Shown here one piece after another: positions 9,073 to 17,584 of a DNA stretch of 64,000 nucleotides. The notes under the pieces were generated by a model. That model did no database searches, had not been told where the DNA came from, and saw only the letters and a list, made by a program, of their open reading frames with translations. The stretch is from G965267335 sp965267335. GTDB taxonomy: Bacteria; Bacteroidota; Bacteroidia; Cytophagales; JAAEPT01. Position 1 is the first letter of the stretch; each line of letters starts with the position of its first letter. Location: NCBI GenBank assembly GCA_965267335.1, contig OZ253953.1:2666001-2730000 (forward strand). Direction: 5' to 3'. The position numbers were made by a program, and so were the translations under genes.

Positions 9073-12072
9073 ATGAAACGTCTATCACTACTTCTGCTAG
9101 TATGTTCATTATCCCTGAGATCAATAGCTAATATTTATACAGTCACGAGTAATGCTGATGCTGGCGCCAATACTTTGAGGCAAGCAATAATAGATGCTAA
9201 TGCCAATGGCGGAACTGATACAATCTACTTTAATTTCGGAGCTGTAACTACAATCACGCTTTCATCATGTAATCAACAAATCCTTGACCCCGTATTTATT
9301 GATGGTTACAGTGATCCAGGAGCAAGTGCAGGCAATCTGATGATTGAGATTATTTCTCCGGCAGGGTGTAATGGAATTAACCTAGGAGTAGGGTCGGATG
9401 GCAGTATTGTTCAAGGGCTCGTTATTAATGGAGGAGCCGTTGGTATCTATTCCAATAATGCAGACAATCATATTATAAGAGGAAACTATGTTGGCACCAA
9501 TGTAACAGGAACAGCTGCAGCAGCTTCGCAGCCTCAGAATGGTATTGCGATTGTCAACTCTGATAATGTGACGATAGGTGGTGTCAATGGACAGATTGAC
9601 AGAAACATAGTTTCCGGAATGACTCAATCGGGCATACGATTTGAGAGCAGTTTGAGTGGAGTTGTGATCAATAATTACGTGGGAACAGACTACACAGGAA
9701 ATGGTAGTATAGGTAATGGAGAGCACGGAGTGTATTGTTACAACAATAGTCATGACCCCCAGGTCGGAGGAGCTACTGCTGCTGAATCAAACATACTTTC
9801 AGATAACAGCTCTCATGGAATATACATGCATAGTTGCGATAATCCTGTTATTCAGGGTAATACTTGCGGAATGGGATTGGATGGTTCAACTATTCTTGCC
9901 AATAACGGGTCGGGAATTAATCTGGAGTTCTGTGATGGAGCTCAAATTGGTGGAACAAGTGCTCCTGAAAGGAACTATTGTTCTGCCAACGGGTCTTTCG
10001 GGATCGTGACCAGGAACAGTGATAACGTTGTCATCGAAGGAAATTGGATTGGTGTTGATAAGGCGACCGGGTTACTTGATTATGGTAATTTTGATGCTGC
10101 GATTACGGCAACAAACTGTTTAGATATTACTATCGGAGGGACAGCTGCAGGTGCCGGGAATATTTGTTCGGCCAGTGGGAATCCGGGTGGAGGAGCAGAT
10201 GGTATTTCGATCTGGCAGAACAGTCTGCGTCCCATTATAAAAGGAAATATAATTGGTCTCGGAGCAGATACAGTTACTCCTTTGCAGAATTATGGCCATG
10301 GTATTGAGTGTCTGCAATGTGAAGACGGGCTGATTGGAGGTGCGACACTTAACGAACGAAATTATATCGCTGAAAGCTTCAACAGGCAGATTCAACTGGT
10401 GAGTTCTCATAGGGTCCAAATTGTCAATAATTACATTGGTACAGATGTTTCTGGATTGTTAGATCGCGGTGGGGATGAAATGGGAATTGCAGTTTCAAAT
10501 TCAGAAGATGTTGTTATTGGTGGTACAACAGCTGCCGAACGAAACATTATTTCTGCGAATAGCTATACAGGCATTGAGGTGAATGGTAATTCTCCCAGAA
10601 CGATTATAAAAGGGAACCTAATTGGAGTTGGTGCGGATGGTGTTACATCCCTGGGTAATTTACAGGAAGGAATAAAAATAACAGGAAACCAGTGCGTTGA
10701 TGCCGTAATTGGAGGCCCAACAACAGACGAACGTAATATAATATCTGCTAATGGTACAGGTAACAGCCACCACGGAATTAATATTGACGGAGGCTCATCC
10801 GGACACACCATTGAAAATAACTATATCGGGCTAGATGAAACAGGTATCATTGCTCGTGGTAATGCGGGCAACGGTATTATGATTAATAATGTTGATTTGG
10901 TCGATATATTGGATAATACCATTTCTTCTAACGCTGAGGATGGCATCAATCTGATCAATGTTGAGGATGGAGAATTGTACGGTAACAACATTGGCACAAG
11001 AGCAAATGGTTCTGGAGATAGGGGCAATGGTAGTGAAGGTATGCGTTTAGCAGCTTCCAGTCTTGATAATATCATCGGTGGCAGCCTGGCAAATGCAAAT
11101 ACAATTGCATATAATGATGGTGCTGCAGGTATTCTTCTTGAAAGTAGTGCTCAGCGTAATGAGATAACCTTCAATAGTATTTTTTGTAATTCCGGGCTTG
11201 GGATCGACCTGCAAGGATCAGCAAACGAGTCGGTTAGTGCACCAACGGTAACTACATCTGATGCAAATACGGTAACCGGAACAGGCACAGCCGGAATGAC
11301 CATTCATGTTTATAGAAATGTTACATCTGATGGAGGTATTGATTGTGATTGTGAGGGAGAGATTTATATAGGGACTACAACAGTTGGTGGTGGCGGTACC
11401 TGGAGTCTTACTCACAGTCTGGGGTTAAGCACTTCGGCTGCAGATGCTATTACAGCTACACAAACAACTACAAATGGGAGTACATCTGAGTTTACCAGCT
11501 GTACACCACCTTTACCTGTTGAGCTTCTAAATTTTGATGGTTGGAAACAGGGAGAGATGAATCAATTGGTTTGGACAACCGTTCAGGAGATCAATAATGA
11601 TTATTTTGTACTTGAAAGAAGTCTGGATGGTATTAACTTCTCTCCAATTGCTACAATTAATGGTGCGGGTACATACTTTGGAACAACAAAGTATTACTAT
11701 GAAGATTATGATATCGGGATAGGTACTTACTACTACCGCCTCAGGCAAGTGGATTTTGACGGAACTGTTTCCTATAGTGATATAATTCTAATTCAAATCG
11801 AGTCATCCCTGCAAATTGTAAATATATTCCCCCATCCGGTTCAGGTAGACTTTAACTTCATTGTAAGTTCCCTGCATGATGAAAAAGTTACCATAGAAGT
11901 AATTGATGTATTGAGCAAAACACATATTAAGTATTCTGAATATTTGGGATCAGGAAATAATTTTTTACGTATTGATGTACCACATCATTTGGCTTCTGGT
12001 GTTTATATTTTGAAGGTATGCACACTGGAGGAAGAGGTTGGTGTATTTAAGAATTTTGTTGTTGCCAGGTAG
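9073..12072 (+). CDS. Parallel beta-helix repeat protein with T9SS type A sorting domain
   Basis: 999 residues with a signal peptide (MKRLSLLLLVCSLSLRSIA). It opens with the module TVTSNADAGANTLRQAI, related to the CSLREA start of many bacterial beta-helix proteins. Residues about 60-710 are many degenerate repeats alternating IIGG-x(5)-ERNIIS and I-x-GN-x-IG-x(3)-G, the pattern of right-handed parallel beta-helix (NosD/PbH1-like) folds. A fibronectin-like domain (VELLNFDGW to VDFDGTVSYSD, about 815-915) is followed by a C-terminal domain ending in SGVYILKV, typical of T9SS type A sorting. The protein should be exported to the cell surface or released. Beta-helix folds are often polysaccharide lyases or binders, but I see no catalytic motif, so the function is open. 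It looks like a single-gene unit. Confidence 0.85.
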   Translation: MKRLSLLLLVCSLSLRSIANIYTVTSNADAGANTLRQAIIDANANGGTDTIYFNFGAVTTITLSSCNQQILDPVFIDGYSDPGASAGNLMIEIISPAGCNGINLGVGSDGSIVQGLVINGGAVGIYSNNADNHIIRGNYVGTNVTGTAAAASQPQNGIAIVNSDNVTIGGVNGQIDRNIVSGMTQSGIRFESSLSGVVINNYVGTDYTGNGSIGNGEHGVYCYNNSHDPQVGGATAAESNILSDNSSHGIYMHSCDNPVIQGNTCGMGLDGSTILANNGSGINLEFCDGAQIGGTSAPERNYCSANGSFGIVTRNSDNVVIEGNWIGVDKATGLLDYGNFDAAITATNCLDITIGGTAAGAGNICSASGNPGGGADGISIWQNSLRPIIKGNIIGLGADTVTPLQNYGHGIECLQCEDGLIGGATLNERNYIAESFNRQIQLVSSHRVQIVNNYIGTDVSGLLDRGGDEMGIAVSNSEDVVIGGTTAAERNIISANSYTGIEVNGNSPRTIIKGNLIGVGADGVTSLGNLQEGIKITGNQCVDAVIGGPTTDERNIISANGTGNSHHGINIDGGSSGHTIENNYIGLDETGIIARGNAGNGIMINNVDLVDILDNTISSNAEDGINLINVEDGELYGNNIGTRANGSGDRGNGSEGMRLAASSLDNIIGGSLANANTIAYNDGAAGILLESSAQRNEITFNSIFCNSGLGIDLQGSANESVSAPTVTTSDANTVTGTGTAGMTIHVYRNVTSDGGIDCDCEGEIYIGTTTVGGGGTWSLTHSLGLSTSAADAITATQTTTNGSTSEFTSCTPPLPVELLNFDGWKQGEMNQLVWTTVQEINNDYFVLERSLDGINFSPIATINGAGTYFGTTKYYYEDYDIGIGTYYYRLRQVDFDGTVSYSDIILIQIESSLQIVNIFPHPVQVDFNFIVSSLHDEKVTIEVIDVLSKTHIKYSEYLGSGNNFLRIDVPHHLASGVYILKVCTLEEEVGVFKNFVVAR

Positions 12073-12599
12073 TCGCAGCCTACTGCCGCTCAACAGGAAT
12101 TTTAGTGACAAGATTCAGTATAGGCTATAAGTTTTAAATAGGGCTGATATTCTTGAATTTGTGAATCTGATTCATAGTGTAAAATCTAAATCATATAATG
12201 TCCTAAAAATTGATTTAAGCAAATAAATGGCCGGTCACAAGACGTCACAGAAGACACAAGTCTGACTCAATTTTGAGCTAACCTGAGGTTGAAAATAATT
12301 AATATCCTTTCGAATATATCTGCCAGAATGCACATTATCACTTGTACTATCCATGTCAAAGCTTACTGTTTTACATGAATAGGCTTAATGCTCCTTACAA
12401 TCTTACTTTTTAATATTCCATGTATCAGCTCTTGATACTTGCCGTCTAAGTACCATCCCTATAGTTCTCTTTCGAGAGGGGCGTAGCCGTGGTCTGACTG
12501 TTGCAAATGCAACATGATTAGATTAGGGAATTTGATTTGGGCCAACAGGTTTCCGGACATTGGACGAAAAATAATGTTAAACTAAAACTGGAACGGAAT
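12073..12599. other. 527-bp intergenic region, no gene seen
   Basis: AT-rich spacer between two plus-strand secreted-protein genes. It contains small hairpins (CTCT-TTCG-AGAG near 12470 and GTTGC-AAAT-GCAAC near 12500) and presumably the promoter of the metalloprotease gene. No clear terminator with a T-tract follows the upstream gene, and no RNA gene is recognisable. Confidence 0.5.
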
Positions 12600-15500
12600 A
12601 TGAAAACTCTTTACGCAGTAGTCGCAGTAATTGCGCTAACTATTCTGGGGTCCGGAGTTTATGCCCAACACGAAAGTTACAACCTGGGTAGTTGCTCGGA
12701 TTTCAACAATAAATTGTCAAAACAATATCAAGCACGGAAGAATGGTGCTAGCACCTATATTTCATTACAAATAGGCGATAAGGCTGACTTTAGTGCCAAG
12801 GTAAATCACGAAGAATCAATAAAAGGGGGGCACTATTTAGTGGGAAGTGTGGAAAATGGAGGTTCCTTTTTCATTAAATCTACACCGACCTCCTTAGAGG
12901 GAAATATTGTATTCAAGGAAAGCGAGAATGCCTACAAATACTATTCTACTGATGACGGAGAAGCGCACATTGAGAAGACCGATATCCATGAGGTACTTTG
13001 TGTTGAGTACGATGAGGTGGATGTTGATCAAGAGGAATCTCTGGAGGAAGGCATTGTTGGAGCGCAACCGGATTTACAAAGTTTACCTGGGGCTACTGCA
13101 GTAGCTTATCTGGACTTCGATGGTGAGTATGTATCAGGAACTCCCTGGAACAGTGGTAACCCGATAGATGCAGCCCCCAGGAACTACTCCAATTCTCAAA
13201 TCGCAGAAATTTGGGAAAGAGTGGCTCAGGACTTCTATGCCTTTAATATCAATGTTACTACAAACCGAGCTGTATTTGACGCTGCTCCTCGTAGTAGAAG
13301 AATGATGGCAATTTTTACAACTACCACTACTGCTGCTCCCGGTTCAGGAGGTGTCGCTTATTTGGGTTCGTTCCGATGGAATGATAATACACCTTGTTGG
13401 GTGTTCAATGGAGGTATCCAAACCGCAGCTACAACAGCTTCGCACGAGCTTGGACACACTTTTGATCTGAGACATGATGGAAGAACCAGTCCCAGCGAAG
13501 GATACTACGGAGGTCATGGCAGCTGGGGACCAATAATGGGCGCAGCCTTTGGTAAAAGCTTTGACCAATGGAGTAAAGGTGAGTATGCCAATGCGAATAA
13601 TCAGGAAGATGATATAGCCATTATTGGCAGCTCCAGAAACGGGTTCGGTCTGAAAAGCGATGATCACGGAAACACTACCGGCTCCGCTACACCATTACAG
13701 GTAAGTGGTACAGGCAGCATATTGTCGTCAAACTGGGGTGTTATTGAGCGTGAAACGGACGTAGACTTATTCTCATTTTCAACTTCAGGAGGTTCAGCCA
13801 GCATACTAGTGTCTCCTCGAAGCACCTGGACAAACCTTGATGTGCAGGTTCAGATTTTAAATAGTTCAGGGGGACTAGTATCGACTTCAAGTAGTCCGGG
13901 GCTGAGTGCTCAAGTCAATTTGAACCTCACTGCCGGAACATATTATATCCGGGTTGATGGTATTGGTACAGGCAATGCTACAACAGGTTATACCGACTAT
14001 TCTTCTACCGGTGATTATAGAATATCCGGTAATATTGTTGTGGGTGACGATCCAGATGTCGTTACTGTATACCAGCACTGTAGTTTCGGGGGATGGTCAG
14101 CAAATTTGGCTATTGGCTCTTACACGACTGCCCAACTTTCATCCTTGGGCGTATCCAATAATAACGTTTCCTCCCTGAGAGTTCCCGCGGAACTGCAGGC
14201 GGTTCTTTATGATGGAGATAACTTTACAGGAAACTGGCTCTTAGTAACTGGAGATGATGATTGTATCGTTACAGAAGGATTCAATGACATTACCTCATCT
14301 ATCATTATTTCACCAGCTGGAACACCGGTTGATTGTAATGGTGAAGTCAATGGGAGCGCTTTTCTTGATGATTGTGACATTTGTGTAGGGGGAAGTACAG
14401 GAAACACTCCTTGTTCAAACGTGCCTCCACCATGGGTCAATGGAGATATTGGAGCTGTTGGTGCACCAGGCTATGCAAATTATGACAATGGTACTTTTAC
14501 TATTCATGGTTCCGGTGCTGACGTCTGGGGGACGAGCGATGAATTTCATTTCGTACATCAGCCCATTAGTGGTGACGTAGAAATAACAGCCCGGGTGACT
14601 GGTATTGAGAATACCGATGATTGGGCTAAGGCGGGGCTCATGATCAGGGCAAGCACTAGTGCAAATTCAATTCATGGACTTGTTGCAGTAACTCCTCAAA
14701 GTGGAGTGGCCTTTCAAAGAAGAACAGCCAGTGGAGGATCAAGTAGTCATACTGGTGTGAGTGGTAGTGCACCGGAATGGCTGCGACTAACCAGAATTGG
14801 AAATACACTTACAGCCTACCGCTCGGAGAATGGAAGTAGCTGGACTCAGATTGGTTCGGCAACAATTTCGTTTTCTGCAACCGTTCAGGTAGGAATGTTT
14901 GTCACTTCACACAGTGATGGAATATTAAATACATCGACTTTTACTAACGTTTCTGTTAATGCACTTACCTCAAATGATCCGCCCGCTGTGAGTATTACAT
15001 CACCGGCAAATGGTTCTACCTTTACTGAGGGCGACAATGTCTCAATAACAGCTACCGCTTCCGATCCTGATGGTTCTGTTGCAAGCGTAGCTTTCCGGGT
15101 GAATGGAACATTAGTAAGTACAGATAATAGTGCTCCATATAGCTATACTCTGACGAATGTATCGACAGGCAACTATGATTTGACAGCTGTTGCAACGGAT
15201 AATGAAGGTGCACAAACTACATCATCTGTAGTTACTATTACAGTAGTTGGTGAACCTAACGATCCACCTGTTGTGAGTATAACTTCTCCGTCAAACGGAG
15301 CAACTTTCACGGAAGGTGATAATATTTCAATTACAGCGAGTGCATCAGACCCTGACGGAAGTGTATCGAGTGTTCAGTTTTACAGCGGTGGTTCAAGCCT
15401 TGGGACCGACAATAGCTCACCATACACTGCCTCTATCAATAATGCAGCTCCGGGAACATATAATTTAACCGCGGTAGCCACAGATAACGATGGTGGGCAA

Positions 15501-16001
15501 ACTACGTCCTCTACAGTTACAATTACTGTTGAAGAAGACAATACGGGCGGATGCACGGGTGTTCCACAATACGTACAGAATGGTGGATATAGTGGAGGAG
15601 ACCAGGTGCAAAATGCAGGTGGTGTGTACGAATGTAAGCCATGGCCTTACGAGGGCTGGTGTAACGGTGCATCATGGGCTTATGGTCCCGGAACCGGTAT
15701 GTACTGGCAGGATGCCTGGGTATTCGTATCTGCCTGTAGTCCACAAGGTATCTCTGCTTTTGGTACTGATGCTACGGCAGCCGAAGTTGTCGTTGTTCCA
15801 AACCCGGCTGAAGATCATATTCAACTACTTGGTTTGGAAGATGGCGCATCCGTGTCAATTTGTAATGCCAACGGATCAGAAGTGTTATCCCTGGATAACC
15901 CAGGATCTTCTGCTATCGATATTTCTTCATTACCTCACGGACTCTATGTACTGAAAATTGCAAGGGCCAGTGGACTCATAACTCTTAAATTAGCGAAATA
16001 G
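12600..16001 (+). CDS. T9SS-exported zinc metalloprotease with PPC, beta/gamma-crystallin, Ig and chitin-binding-like modules
   Basis: I place the start at ATG 12600 because it gives a signal peptide (MKTLYAVVAVIALTILGSGVYAQ); the frame also runs up to a TTG at 12537. 1133 residues. Order: pro-region to about 160; metzincin-like catalytic domain with HELGHTFDLRHD (282-293) and a downstream Met in WGPIMG; pre-peptidase C-terminal (PPC) domain, about 360-480; beta/gamma-crystallin-like domain, about 488-570; a DCNG cysteine loop; a DUF1349/concanavalin-like domain, about 611-785; two near-identical Ig-like domains, 793-980; a tryptophan-rich CBM5/12-like module, about 981-1045; a T9SS type A sorting domain. 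The metzincin glycine (HExxHxxGxxH) is Asp289 here. Likely an extracellular protease targeted to a solid substrate such as chitin-protein material; the substrate is inferred. Confidence 0.85.
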   Translation: MKTLYAVVAVIALTILGSGVYAQHESYNLGSCSDFNNKLSKQYQARKNGASTYISLQIGDKADFSAKVNHEESIKGGHYLVGSVENGGSFFIKSTPTSLEGNIVFKESENAYKYYSTDDGEAHIEKTDIHEVLCVEYDEVDVDQEESLEEGIVGAQPDLQSLPGATAVAYLDFDGEYVSGTPWNSGNPIDAAPRNYSNSQIAEIWERVAQDFYAFNINVTTNRAVFDAAPRSRRMMAIFTTTTTAAPGSGGVAYLGSFRWNDNTPCWVFNGGIQTAATTASHELGHTFDLRHDGRTSPSEGYYGGHGSWGPIMGAAFGKSFDQWSKGEYANANNQEDDIAIIGSSRNGFGLKSDDHGNTTGSATPLQVSGTGSILSSNWGVIERETDVDLFSFSTSGGSASILVSPRSTWTNLDVQVQILNSSGGLVSTSSSPGLSAQVNLNLTAGTYYIRVDGIGTGNATTGYTDYSSTGDYRISGNIVVGDDPDVVTVYQHCSFGGWSANLAIGSYTTAQLSSLGVSNNNVSSLRVPAELQAVLYDGDNFTGNWLLVTGDDDCIVTEGFNDITSSIIISPAGTPVDCNGEVNGSAFLDDCDICVGGSTGNTPCSNVPPPWVNGDIGAVGAPGYANYDNGTFTIHGSGADVWGTSDEFHFVHQPISGDVEITARVTGIENTDDWAKAGLMIRASTSANSIHGLVAVTPQSGVAFQRRTASGGSSSHTGVSGSAPEWLRLTRIGNTLTAYRSENGSSWTQIGSATISFSATVQVGMFVTSHSDGILNTSTFTNVSVNALTSNDPPAVSITSPANGSTFTEGDNVSITATASDPDGSVASVAFRVNGTLVSTDNSAPYSYTLTNVSTGNYDLTAVATDNEGAQTTSSVVTITVVGEPNDPPVVSITSPSNGATFTEGDNISITASASDPDGSVSSVQFYSGGSSLGTDNSSPYTASINNAAPGTYNLTAVATDNDGGQTTSSTVTITVEEDNTGGCTGVPQYVQNGGYSGGDQVQNAGGVYECKPWPYEGWCNGASWAYGPGTGMYWQDAWVFVSACSPQGISAFGTDATAAEVVVVPNPAEDHIQLLGLEDGASVSICNANGSEVLSLDNPGSSAIDISSLPHGLYVLKIARASGLITLKLAK
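14975..15540 (+). repeat. Tandem duplicated Ig-like domain (about 283-bp period)
   Basis: Two successive Ig-like domains of the metalloprotease both begin DPP-x-VSITSP, contain FTEGDN and SASDPDGSV/TASDPDGSV, and end LTAVATDN-x-G-x-QTTSS-x-VTITV. The DNA copies run from about 14975 and 15258 and are clearly a duplication. Confidence 0.8.
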
Positions 16002-16027
16002 TAATCTTAACCATTGGAACCTTAAGA

Positions 16028-16051
16028 GGGAAGCTTCGGCTTCCCTTTTTT
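16028..16051 (+). terminator. Rho-independent terminator of the metalloprotease gene
   Basis: A perfect 7-bp stem (GGGAAGC / GCTTCCC) with a TTCG tetraloop, followed directly by a run of six Ts, lies 26 bp after the metalloprotease stop codon. Confidence 0.9.
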
Positions 16052-16222
16052 CTACCTCTCATTACAGAGATTGTTCTTTTAGGCACTGTCTCAACATTTT
16101 ATCGAACCCTTTTTTTTCAAGGTGGTAGTTCTTAGGTTATTGCTGACTTATCGCAGTGTTGTACCTTAATGAAATTTGAGAAAGAAAATATCAACAAGAA
16201 AACAAGAATCACTTGCCTGCAG

Positions 16223-16714
16223 TTACTTCCGTGGCGTGTCTTGTTCTTTTACAGTCTCTTGTTTAATCCACTTTTTGGTGTCTTTATTCCAGTAGAAGGA
16301 GGTACTGCCTTGTGAAACAGAGCTAAAGTCCTCCGGCATTCTTTTAGAGGACTTCCATAAAGGGGTGTTATTGTTGTCAAATGTGATTTTTGTTTCATAC
16401 CAGTATCGGGAGGCTCCAGGGTTGGTGGTTTGCATAACTTCTTTAACAGCACCATTTGGGTGGTACCTAAACCTATTGCTCACCGAGTATGAGGACCGAA
16501 CTTCTTCGAGTGTAAAAGTTAAATTACCATCACGGTCATAGAGCTGATACACCCTGGTATTGTTATCCCATTCTGACAATGTAACCGATGGCTTGCCATC
16601 ACTATAGCTTTTAAAGTCAGCGCTGGCTTCTGGCTCAGAGCTTTGAGCCGTTACGTTTTTTGAACAGGAAATCAGCACCAAACCGATCAGGAAAAAGAAG
16701 ATGACTCGTTTCAT
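16223..16714 (-). CDS. Hypothetical lipoprotein
   Basis: 163 residues. The N-terminus MKRVIFFFLIGLVLISC is a lipoprotein signal with the lipobox Cys at residue 17. The mature part is mainly beta-strand with repeated Y-D-x-(D/N)-G pieces (YDRDGNLTFTLEEV, YHPNGAVKEV), resembling the MORN-like or toxin-antitoxin-like YD repeats found in many Bacteroidetes secreted proteins that describe text-like antiparallel hairpins. It is a monocistronic gene: a terminator precedes it on the same strand (16741-16775). I do not recognise a function. Confidence 0.7.
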   Translation of the reverse strand: MKRVIFFFLIGLVLISCSKNVTAQSSEPEASADFKSYSDGKPSVTLSEWDNNTRVYQLYDRDGNLTFTLEEVRSSYSVSNRFRYHPNGAVKEVMQTTNPGASRYWYETKITFDNNNTPLWKSSKRMPEDFSSVSQGSTSFYWNKDTKKWIKQETVKEQDTPRK

Positions 16715-16740
16715 GTCTTTAGTTTTCCAAATATTAGGCC

Positions 16741-16775
16741 AAAAATAAAAGCCAACCCGGTTGAGAGAGTTGGCT
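16741..16775 (-). terminator. Rho-independent terminator of the CBS gene
   Basis: AGCCAAC and GTTGGCT form a 7-bp stem with a 12-base loop. On the minus strand the stem is followed by a T-rich tract (TTTATTTTT). It lies between the stop of the CBS gene and the start of the lipoprotein gene. Confidence 0.8.
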
Positions 16776-16803
16776 GTGTGTAAAGTGCGTGATTAATAAT
16801 GAA

Positions 16804-17274
16804 TTATTGTCGCATATCAAGAGCTGCCTGAAGCACGTCTCTTCTGCTGATTTGTCCAACTAGCTGTCCTTCATCATTAACGACAGGATATCTTCTGTTG
16901 AATTTGTAGATAAACCTCTCTGCCACATCCAGAATGGTAGTATCGGCAGAAATGGTAGTGACATCTGTGTTCATGTAATCCCTTACGAGGGCTTTGGGTT
17001 GTTCGTGCTGATTGTAAACCACATCCATAATGATTTCCAAGCAGTCCTTTTCGGAAAGTATACCGACAATTTTTCCGTTGTTATCCAATACCGGTGCTCC
17101 CGATATTTTCTTGTCGATCATGATAAAGATCACCTCGTAGATTCGTTGATTGGGTTTGAAGGTGATCAGTTTAGAGGCGGGAACCATGTAGCTTGACACG
17201 GTCTCGATGGTTGGCTGGTCTATCAGACCAACGAACTCATCCTTTGTTCGAATAAAATTAGGAGTAAAATTCAT
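16804..17274 (-). CDS. Tandem CBS-domain protein
   Basis: 156 residues, essentially two CBS domains (about 25-90 and 97-156). The motifs ISGAPVLDNNGKIVGILSEKD and RRYPVVNDEGQLVGQISRRD are the typical second-strand/helix pieces of CBS modules. Paired CBS domains bind adenosyl nucleotides such as AMP, ATP or S-adenosylmethionine and regulate partner proteins. Here the pair stands alone without an enzyme or channel domain, so it may act on another protein in trans. No signal peptide; cytoplasmic. A terminator follows and the gene appears monocistronic. Confidence 0.88.
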   Translation of the reverse strand: MNFTPNFIRTKDEFVGLIDQPTIETVSSYMVPASKLITFKPNQRIYEVIFIMIDKKISGAPVLDNNGKIVGILSEKDCLEIIMDVVYNQHEQPKALVRDYMNTDVTTISADTTILDVAERFIYKFNRRYPVVNDEGQLVGQISRRDVLQAALDMRQ

Positions 17275-17584
17275 ATTCGTAGTTGTTTAGAGGTTGAAAA
17301 TATTAACTACAATGAAGACAATAATAAGATAGAAATAAATAGAGGGAGCTCCTAATTTCTGAAGGAATTATGAACTGATAACCAAAAACTTACCTGATAA
17401 TTTATATTTAATCTAGGATGCGCACATTTCTATAATAGTACGTGTGTCTGGTTTATAATTCATGAAGTGTTTAACCCGTATTAAAAACATATATATTCGG
17501 ACCTATTTAATCCAAAGAATAACTAATAATTCAGAGTTTGATAAACCAGACAGCATTAGAGCCGTCTGGTTGATATCTGTTGAA
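17275..17584. other. 310-bp intergenic region with terminator and repeated GTCTGGTT
   Basis: AT-rich spacer that holds the promoter of the CBS gene and the terminator of the GH9 gene. The octamer GTCTGGTT or its complement occurs three times (17446-17453, 17544-17551, 17564-17571). No gene is seen. Confidence 0.6.
17540..17571 (-). terminator. Hairpin after the GH9 gene, probable terminator
   Basis: AACCAGAC and GTCTGGTT pair perfectly over 8 bp, with an inner GC/GC continuation around an ATTAGA loop. On the minus strand it lies 14 bp past the GH9 stop. The T-tract is short (TTTAT), so termination efficiency is uncertain. Confidence 0.6.

Noticed and set aside
9073..12072. Beta-helix repeats as a possible CRISPR-like array
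   Set aside because: The repeats are degenerate, in frame and protein-coding; there are no unique spacers.
16140..16364. Promoter-like TTG-N19-TACCTTAA followed by a short ATG frame antisense to the lipoprotein gene
   Set aside because: The frame of about 47 codons overlaps the start of a clear lipoprotein gene and has no protein-like features. The promoter match is weak.
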